DNA of 20,981 nt, from contig JAXIOW010000144.1 in assembly GCA_045403215.1 (NCBI GenBank), positions 1 through 20,981 on the forward strand, given 5' to 3'. This stretch comes from NS-12 sp045403215 (GTDB lineage Bacteria; Nitrospirota; Nitrospiria; Nitrospirales; NS-4). A model generated the notes under the pieces. That model saw nothing but the letters and a program-made list of their open reading frames with translations, was not told where the DNA came from and ran no database searches. Numbering within the stretch: the first letter of the stretch is position 1; each line of letters opens with the position of its first letter. Shown here piece by piece: positions 16,162-20,981 of the stretch. The translations under genes and the position numbers were made by a program.

Positions 16162-18264
16162 ATGGCGCAAACAGTTGAACTCGAAGTAGCGGGCCGCACG
16201 CTTCGGTTGGAAACCGGGCACTTGGCCAAGCAAGCCGATGGCGCGGTCCTGGCCACCTATGGCGACACCTATGTATTGGCCACAGCCGTGGCTTCGCAGA
16301 CCGCCAAGAGGGACACCGACTTCCTGCCACTGACCGTGGACTACCAGGAGAAGGCCTATGCCGCCGGCAAGATTCCGGGCGGTTTTTTCAGGCGCGAGGG
16401 CCAACCGTCGGAGCGGGAGAAGCTCACCAGCCGACTGATCGACCGGCCGATGCGGCCGCTGTTCTCCGAGGGGTGGTACTACGAGACCCAGGTGATCGCG
16501 ACGGTGATCTCCGCGGACCAGTCCGGCACCTCCGACGTGGTCGGGATCATCGCGGCGTCGGCGGCGCTGGCGATCTCCAACATCCCGTTCAACGGGCCGG
16601 TGGCCGCCGTGCGGGTGGCCCGGCTCAAGGGACAGTTCGTGCTCAACCCGGTCTTGAGCGCGCTGGACGAATGTGATCTGAGCCTGGTGGTGGCCGGCAC
16701 GGCGGATGCCGTCATGATGGTGGAAGGCGGGGCTGCGGGCCTCCCGGAAAACGTCATGATCGCGGCGATCGAGCAGGCCCATCAGGAGATCAAGCGGATC
16801 GTCGAGGTAATTCAAAAGCTGGTGGCGGTGAGCGGCAAGCCCAAGCGCGCGGTCGTGACCGAGCAGATCGATCCGGCCCTGACGGCGACGGTGGAGGCAT
16901 TGACGGCTGCCAAGATCCGGGAGGCGATCTTCATCCCGAACAAGACCGCCCGCCAGGAGCGATTGGATGCGGTCATGGCCGAAGCCGTGGAAGCCCTCAA
17001 GAAGGAGGATGACCCGGATCGCGAACGCCACGTGAAGCTGGTGTTTCATAACCTGGAATACACGGTCGTCCGCAAGATGATCCTGGAGGGCGGCAAGCGG
17101 GCCGACGGGCGCGGCCCGGCGGACATCCGGCCGATCACCTGCGAAGTGGGCATCCTGCCGCGGACGCACGGCTCGGCGCTCTTCACCCGCGGAGAGACGC
17201 AGGCCCTCGCGGTCGTAACGCTGGGCACCAGCGAGGACGAGCAAAAGATCGACGCCTTGGAAGGCGAATACTACCGGAGCTTCATGCTCCACTATAACTT
17301 CCCCCCGTTCAGCGTCGGCGAGGCGCGGCCCTTGCGCTCGCCGGGCCGCCGCGAGATCGGCCACGGCGCCCTCGCGGAACGCGCCTTGAAGCCGGTCCTC
17401 CCGTCCAAGCAGGAATTCCCCTACACCCTGCGGCTGGTCTCGGACATCCTGGAATCGAACGGGTCGTCGTCGATGGCGACCGTCTGCGGCGGGAGCCTGG
17501 CCCTCATGGACGCTGGCGTGCCCATCAAGGAGCCCGTGGCTGGCATCGCGATGGGGCTGATCAAAGAAAGCGACAAGGTCATGGTCATCTCCGACATCCT
17601 GGGGCTCGAGGATCACCTGGGCGACATGGACTTCAAGGTCTGCGGCACGGCGCAAGGCGTGACGGCGCTGCAGATGGACATCAAGATCGCCGGCATCACG
17701 GCCCGGTTGATGGAGAAGGCCCTGGCGCAAGCCCGAGAAGGGCGCCTGTATATCCTCGATCGCATGCGCTCGGCACTCGCGGCGCCGCGCCCGCACATGT
17801 CCCCGTATGCGCCCCGGATCTACACGCTCAAGATCAAGCCGGAAAAGATTCGCGAGGTCATCGGTCCAGGCGGCAAAGTCATCCGCGACATCGTGGCCAC
17901 CTGCGGCGTGAAAATGGATGTGCAGGACGACGGGACGGTGACGATCGCCTCGAGCGACGAGGCGTCCGCCCAGAAGGCGATCACCCGGGTGAACCAGATC
18001 ACGGAGGAAGTCGAGGTCGGCAAGCTGTACATGGGCAAGGTCAAGAAGATCATGGACTTCGGCGCCTTCGTCGAAGTGCTGCCCGGCGTGGATGGGCTCG
18101 TGCACATCTCGCAACTGGCGCACCATCGCGTCAAGGCGGTGTCGGATGAAGTCAAGGAAGGCGACGAGGTGCTCGTGAAGGTGCTGGAGGTGGACCGGCA
18201 AGGTAAGATCCGGCTCAGCCGCAAGGAGGCGATGCCGGACCCGAAAGCCTCCGCGCAATCGTAG
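16162..18264 (+). CDS. pnp: polyribonucleotide nucleotidyltransferase (PNPase)
   Basis: 3'-5' phosphorolytic exoribonuclease and degradosome component. It has 700 residues in the standard order: first RNase PH domain with FFRREG (75-80) and LIDRPMRPLF, an all-alpha linker, and a second RNase PH domain with GGSLALMDAGVPI and the metal-binding Asp484 and Asp490 (DHLGDMDFKV). The KH domain has GPGG at 568-571 and the S1 domain lies at about 621-690 (GKVKKIMDFGAFVEVLPGVDGLVHISQL). The start ATG 16162 has AAAGGAG and a second purine run upstream. The 70-nt rpsO-pnp spacer is very GC-rich, but I could not fold a convincing RNase III hairpin like the one that controls E. coli pnp. The rpsO-pnp order is widely conserved. 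Confidence 0.98.
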   Translation: MAQTVELEVAGRTLRLETGHLAKQADGAVLATYGDTYVLATAVASQTAKRDTDFLPLTVDYQEKAYAAGKIPGGFFRREGQPSEREKLTSRLIDRPMRPLFSEGWYYETQVIATVISADQSGTSDVVGIIAASAALAISNIPFNGPVAAVRVARLKGQFVLNPVLSALDECDLSLVVAGTADAVMMVEGGAAGLPENVMIAAIEQAHQEIKRIVEVIQKLVAVSGKPKRAVVTEQIDPALTATVEALTAAKIREAIFIPNKTARQERLDAVMAEAVEALKKEDDPDRERHVKLVFHNLEYTVVRKMILEGGKRADGRGPADIRPITCEVGILPRTHGSALFTRGETQALAVVTLGTSEDEQKIDALEGEYYRSFMLHYNFPPFSVGEARPLRSPGRREIGHGALAERALKPVLPSKQEFPYTLRLVSDILESNGSSSMATVCGGSLALMDAGVPIKEPVAGIAMGLIKESDKVMVISDILGLEDHLGDMDFKVCGTAQGVTALQMDIKIAGITARLMEKALAQAREGRLYILDRMRSALAAPRPHMSPYAPRIYTLKIKPEKIREVIGPGGKVIRDIVATCGVKMDVQDDGTVTIASSDEASAQKAITRVNQITEEVEVGKLYMGKVKKIMDFGAFVEVLPGVDGLVHISQLAHHRVKAVSDEVKEGDEVLVKVLEVDRQGKIRLSRKEAMPDPKASAQS

Positions 18265-18284
18265 CGGTCTGAGGCGCAGGCGGC

Positions 18285-19538
18285 ATGTTCAGGAAAGAGG
18301 TGCTGGACAACGGCGTGCGGGTGGTCACCGAGCGGATACCCTCGGTGCGGTCGGTCTCGATCGGGATCTGGGTGGATGTCGGCTCGCGCGATGAGCGGAC
18401 GGGAGAGGAAGGCTTCTCGCACTTCATCGAGCACATGGTCTTCAAGGGCACGCGGCGCCGCTCGGCCGAGGCCATCTCGCGGGAGATCGATGCGCTCGGC
18501 GGAGAGCTCAATGCCTATACGTCCCGGGAGTGCACCACCTTCTACGCCAAGGTGCTGGACGAGCATCTGAAGCAAGGCCTCGACCTGCTCGCGGACATCT
18601 TCCACCACTCCCGGTTCGACGCCCGGGAGATGACCAAGGAGAAGCAGGTGGTGCTGGAAGAGATCCGGATGGTCGAGGACGACCCGGAGGATTATCTCCA
18701 CGACCTGCACACGAAGAACGCCCTCCGCTCGCACCCCCTGGGACGGCCCGTGCTCGGGGAAGTCGCCACCATCGAAGCGCTCCGTCGGGCCCAGTTGCTG
18801 GCCTTCCGGGCCCGACATTATCGGCCCTCGCAGATCGTCATCGCAGTGGCGGGGAATTTCGCCTTCGGGCCTGTGCTCAAGCAACTGGCGCCGGCGTTCG
18901 GAGGCCCGTGGGATTCCGAGGCCAGTTCCAGGCACCGGGTCCCGCCTACGATCACGAAAGGCGTGCGCGTCCGTCCGAAGCCGTTGGAGCAGGCCCACAT
19001 CTGCGTGGGCGCCAAAGGCGTCGCCCACAGCGACAAGGATCGGTACGCGGTGCACGTCTTGAACACGATCCTGGGCGGGGGCGTCAGTTCCCGCTTGTTC
19101 CAGGAGGTGCGCGAGAAGCGCGGGTTGGCCTACTCCATTTATTCCTCAGTCACGTGTTTTACGGACAGCGGGCTGGTGACGGTCTACGCCGGGGTCCGAC
19201 CTGACGCGGCGTCCCGCGCGATGGGGCTCATCCTCAAAGAGCTGCGCCGACTGCAGGACAAGCCGGTCGGACGCGCCGAATTGGAGCGGGCCAAAAGCCA
19301 GTTGAAAGGCAACTTCATGCTGGGGCTCGAGAGCACCAGCAGCCGGATGAGCAAGCTGGCCAGGGACGAGCTGTACTTCGGGTGCCATGTCCCGCTGAGG
19401 CAGGTCATGGCCGACATCGACGCGGTCTCGCCGGACCAGTTGTGGCGGCTCGGCAGGGAACTCTTCGACGAGCGCTATCTTACCGTGACCGCCTTGGGAC
19501 CGCTTCAGAAGGGGGCCATCGAGCGCGTCTTGCAGTGA
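18285..19538 (+). CDS. M16 family zinc metallopeptidase (processing-peptidase-like)
   Basis: A 417-residue member of the insulinase/MPP-beta-like family. The inverted zinc motif HFIEH (His46, Glu49, His50) and the distal ligand Glu126 in VLEEIRM give the HxxEH-x75-E arrangement of active members. GGELNAYTSRE (72-82) and the second-half GGGVSSRLFQEVREKRGLAYSIYS stretch complete the two-lobe fold. No signal peptide is seen, so it acts in the cytoplasm unless exported otherwise. It lies 20 nt after pnp, the same position as the M16 gene mlpA/ymxG near pnp in Bacillus. The substrate is unknown. It seems to be the last gene of the operon, since an AT-rich regulatory region follows. Confidence 0.93.
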   Translation: MFRKEVLDNGVRVVTERIPSVRSVSIGIWVDVGSRDERTGEEGFSHFIEHMVFKGTRRRSAEAISREIDALGGELNAYTSRECTTFYAKVLDEHLKQGLDLLADIFHHSRFDAREMTKEKQVVLEEIRMVEDDPEDYLHDLHTKNALRSHPLGRPVLGEVATIEALRRAQLLAFRARHYRPSQIVIAVAGNFAFGPVLKQLAPAFGGPWDSEASSRHRVPPTITKGVRVRPKPLEQAHICVGAKGVAHSDKDRYAVHVLNTILGGGVSSRLFQEVREKRGLAYSIYSSVTCFTDSGLVTVYAGVRPDAASRAMGLILKELRRLQDKPVGRAELERAKSQLKGNFMLGLESTSSRMSKLARDELYFGCHVPLRQVMADIDAVSPDQLWRLGRELFDERYLTVTALGPLQKGAIERVLQ

Positions 19539-19582
19539 CGAAAGAACCGCCCAATAAATAAGCCCTTTCAAGGAGTTAGAGG

Positions 19583-19625
19583 GGGGCGGCGCTTGTCTAA
19601 AATTTTCTTGACAAGCCCTCGCCCC
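19583..19625. other. long imperfect inverted repeat downstream of the M16 gene
   Basis: GCTTGTC (19591-19597) pairs perfectly with GACAAGC (19610-19616) around a 12-nt AT-rich loop. Outside a small internal loop, GGGGCG (19583-19588) pairs with CGCCCC (19620-19625). Only TTTAG follows, so it is a weak intrinsic terminator at best. The right arm contains the -35 box of the next promoter, so it could be an operator or an end-of-operon hairpin. Confidence 0.6.
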
Positions 19626-19636
19626 TTTAGTAGCAT
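19608..19636 (+). promoter_or_regulatory. sigma70-type promoter for the exported-protein pair
   Basis: TTGACA (19608-19613, consensus), a 17-nt spacer and TAGCAT (19631-19636, 4/6). The expected start near 19643 leaves a leader of about 120 nt, AT-rich (TTGAATAAATTTTTT), before the strong ribosome-binding site at 19747. The -35 box lies inside an inverted repeat. Confidence 0.65.
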
Positions 19637-19677
19637 CCCACCCTGCTGGTTTGGATTTGTTGAATAAATTTTTTCGG

Positions 19678-19707
19678 TTGCACAAGTCCTTGGTCCGGTG
19701 TTATGAG
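19678..19707 (+). promoter_or_regulatory. possible second promoter for the exported-protein pair
   Basis: TTGCAC (19678-19683), 18 nt, TATGAG (19702-19707). Both boxes are 4/6 to consensus. It lies directly after a T-rich run that could act as an UP-type element. It would give a shorter leader of about 50 nt. Weaker than the upstream candidate. Confidence 0.35.
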
Positions 19708-19762
19708 TGAGTAAAGTTATCCGTCGTTCACGCTTACTTCATAAGTTAAGGAGGGAGACAGG

Positions 19763-20209
19763 ATGAAAAAGGGCGTTATCATTGCTGCTGTCCTTGCCTT
19801 GTTGGTGGTGAGCATGTGGCCAGCCGATCAAGCGGCGGCCGAGACCTTGAAGGGCCGGATCTGGGCGCAATGGGCCGAGAACCCGGACGGCGAGGTCCTC
19901 TTCGGAATTCAGTATTGGAATACAGGGGCTCCTGGATCAGGTGCACCGGGAGGGCGCACGTCGGTAGCGACGACCCAGGTGCCGGATGGTTGGTCTGGCG
20001 GCGGTGCCTGGGGCTTCCAGGGTGGGACTGAGAAGAACGCGCCTTACGCTGGTTGGTATCACGCGCAGACCACCGTGCGCCTCGCCGTCAAGGACAAGAG
20101 CTTGATGGACCAGATGCTGAAGGCAAACCAGGAACTGGTGAATCTGGAGGTGACCGTGCAGGACTTGGGTGGTCGTCCGACGATCACGTCCTTCAAGGTG
20201 CTCAAATAA
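19763..20209 (+). CDS. exported protein of unknown function, first of a pair
   Basis: 148 residues with a clear Sec signal peptide: KK at 2-3, a hydrophobic core at about 5-18, and a likely cut after AAA (24-26) before Glu27. The mature 122 residues have no Cys and an unusual aromatic/Gly content: RIWAQW near 32-37, QYWNTG, a Gly/Ala/Pro loop (GAPGSGAPGG), then DGWSGGGAWGF and AGWYHAQTTVRLAV, ending in beta-like strands (LEVTVQDLGGRPTITSFKVLK). It looks like a small beta-rich periplasmic or surface protein, and I do not recognise the family. The start is fixed by TAAGGAGGGAG (19747-19757), 5 nt before ATG 19763. The regulatory region upstream is AT-rich, unlike the rest of the window. It is probably co-transcribed with the next gene 46 nt away. 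Confidence 0.85.
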   Translation: MKKGVIIAAVLALLVVSMWPADQAAAETLKGRIWAQWAENPDGEVLFGIQYWNTGAPGSGAPGGRTSVATTQVPDGWSGGGAWGFQGGTEKNAPYAGWYHAQTTVRLAVKDKSLMDQMLKANQELVNLEVTVQDLGGRPTITSFKVLK

Positions 20210-20255
20210 TTCGGGTCTTCAAAATTCTTTTATCGACTAGTAAGGAGGGAGTCTC

Positions 20256-20954
20256 ATGAAGGCTTATTCCAAGGTTACGGCGGTCGGCGCCGCACTCCTG
20301 CTCGTGGGTGCGCTGGCCGGAACCGCCCTGGCCATCGAGGCTTTTTCAGAGCGCTTTGAGGAAGACTTCAGCCAGCCCCGGACCATCCTGGCCCGCGTGG
20401 TCATCATGGATCCCTATGAGGATGCTGTCTGGGTGAACTGGGTCTGGAAAGGCGTCCGGAACAGCGGCGAGATCGACCAGTACTGGGCCATGATGCTGCC
20501 CGGCAAGAACATGCGCGTCTTTGCCTCCGGCAAGGATCTGGAAGCGCTGAAGTCCAAGGCTCGCCAGAAACCCGGCCCCGCTGCGGCGCAGCAGGTGGCG
20601 CCCACGACGAAGGGCGACGTGGTCGAGATGACGGTCCACGAGGTCGAGCAGAACAAGCGCGTCGCCTCTAATGTGAAGGACTCGGACGATAAACTGTGGG
20701 TCGGCGTGATGGCAGCCGATGTGACCTTCAAGGGCCAGCCGACGATGAAGGCGCAGCCCGGCTTCCCGACGATGCAAGACAAGTGCGGCGTCTTGAAGGG
20801 CAAGCCGGGCGTCCCGACCGATGTGCTCGGAGAGGATCTCCCCGGTGGCAGCACCAAGTACGGGAAGCACGTTGTGTTCAAGGATCACGTGGGCTGCGTG
20901 GCCGGTCCTCCGGCTGACCCTGCTCCGGCGGCGGCACCTGCGCCAGCGAAGTAA
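20256..20954 (+). CDS. exported protein of unknown function, second of a pair
   Basis: 232 residues. A Sec signal peptide (hydrophobic at about 9-25) is likely cut after ALA (24-26). The mature part begins IEAFSERFEEDFSQPRTILARVVIMDP, a charged segment then beta strands with aromatic residues (VWVNWVWKGVRNSGEIDQYW, about 53-72). A Lys/Ala/Gln-rich middle (about 95-115) follows, then a second beta-like region (GDVVEMTVHEVEQNKRV, KLWVGVMAADVTFKG). Two Cys, 177 and 214, may form a disulfide. The last 16 residues are Pro/Ala-rich, as in linkers to wall or membrane. No family recognised. The ribosome-binding sequence TAAGGAGGGAG (20241-20251) is identical to that of the preceding gene. The stop TAA 20952-20954 is followed by a small GTAAGTA-like repeat. 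Nothing else is seen to the window end. Confidence 0.85.
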   Translation: MKAYSKVTAVGAALLLVGALAGTALAIEAFSERFEEDFSQPRTILARVVIMDPYEDAVWVNWVWKGVRNSGEIDQYWAMMLPGKNMRVFASGKDLEALKSKARQKPGPAAAQQVAPTTKGDVVEMTVHEVEQNKRVASNVKDSDDKLWVGVMAADVTFKGQPTMKAQPGFPTMQDKCGVLKGKPGVPTDVLGEDLPGGSTKYGKHVVFKDHVGCVAGPPADPAPAAAPAPAK

Positions 20955-20981
20955 GTAGTAAGTAACGACAGACAGCTAAGA

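Noticed and set aside
16135..18258. A 707-codon open frame on the minus strand covering all of pnp
   Set aside because: pnp on the plus strand has every family motif. The antisense frame is His/Arg/Asp-rich without recognisable domains, as expected from a GC-rich gene read backwards.

Overview
The window is a GC-rich, gene-dense stretch of a bacterial chromosome. Nothing in it looks phage-like, plasmid-like or transposon-like. The gene order rimP-nusA-infB-DUF503-rbfA-truB-rpsO-pnp-M16 peptidase is a classic bacterial translation/RNA-decay operon. Together with the proteins around it, it suggests a Nitrospirota (Nitrospira-like) or similar deep Gram-negative lineage. That assignment is an inference from gene content and style, not from a search. 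The two last genes have cleavable Sec signal peptides.

Layout. (1) 1-249: the last 82 codons of DNA polymerase I. (2) 307-5406: five consecutive plus-strand genes, almost without gaps, that encode proteins built almost entirely of about 30-residue EZ-HEAT (PBS-lyase-type) repeats. Four of the five end in the same G-[W/Y]-x-P tail. This is the least explained part of the window. (3) 5407-6735, minus strand: UDP-glucose 6-dehydrogenase, whose stop codon abuts the stop of the last HEAT gene. (4) 6790-7239: a small CBS-pair protein with a near-consensus sigma70 promoter only about 4 nt upstream of its first ATG, then a bidirectional hairpin terminator shared with a convergent YfhL-type 2[4Fe-4S] ferredoxin (7309-7656, minus). 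(5) 7863-9583, plus: a membrane-anchored DUF192 protein, a small protein resembling I42/chagasin protease inhibitors with its own promoter, and a D-amino-acid transaminase. (6) 9589-19538: the translation operon, opened by a strong intrinsic terminator that ends 9 nt before the rimP start codon and therefore looks like an attenuator. (7) 19539-20954: an AT-rich regulatory stretch and two adjacent exported proteins of unknown function that share the same 11-nt ribosome-binding sequence.

How the genes work together. rimP, rbfA, rpsO and truB serve 30S maturation and tRNA modification, nusA transcription elongation/termination, infB initiation, and pnp RNA decay. The HEAT cluster has no enzymatic partner and looks like a set of paralogous scaffold or chaperone proteins made together. 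The two exported proteins look strongly translated and may form an envelope pair.

Best candidates for something undescribed: the five-gene HEAT-only operon with its shared C-terminal cap, the two-gene exported-protein unit at the right end, and the in-frame repeat insertion in TruB.
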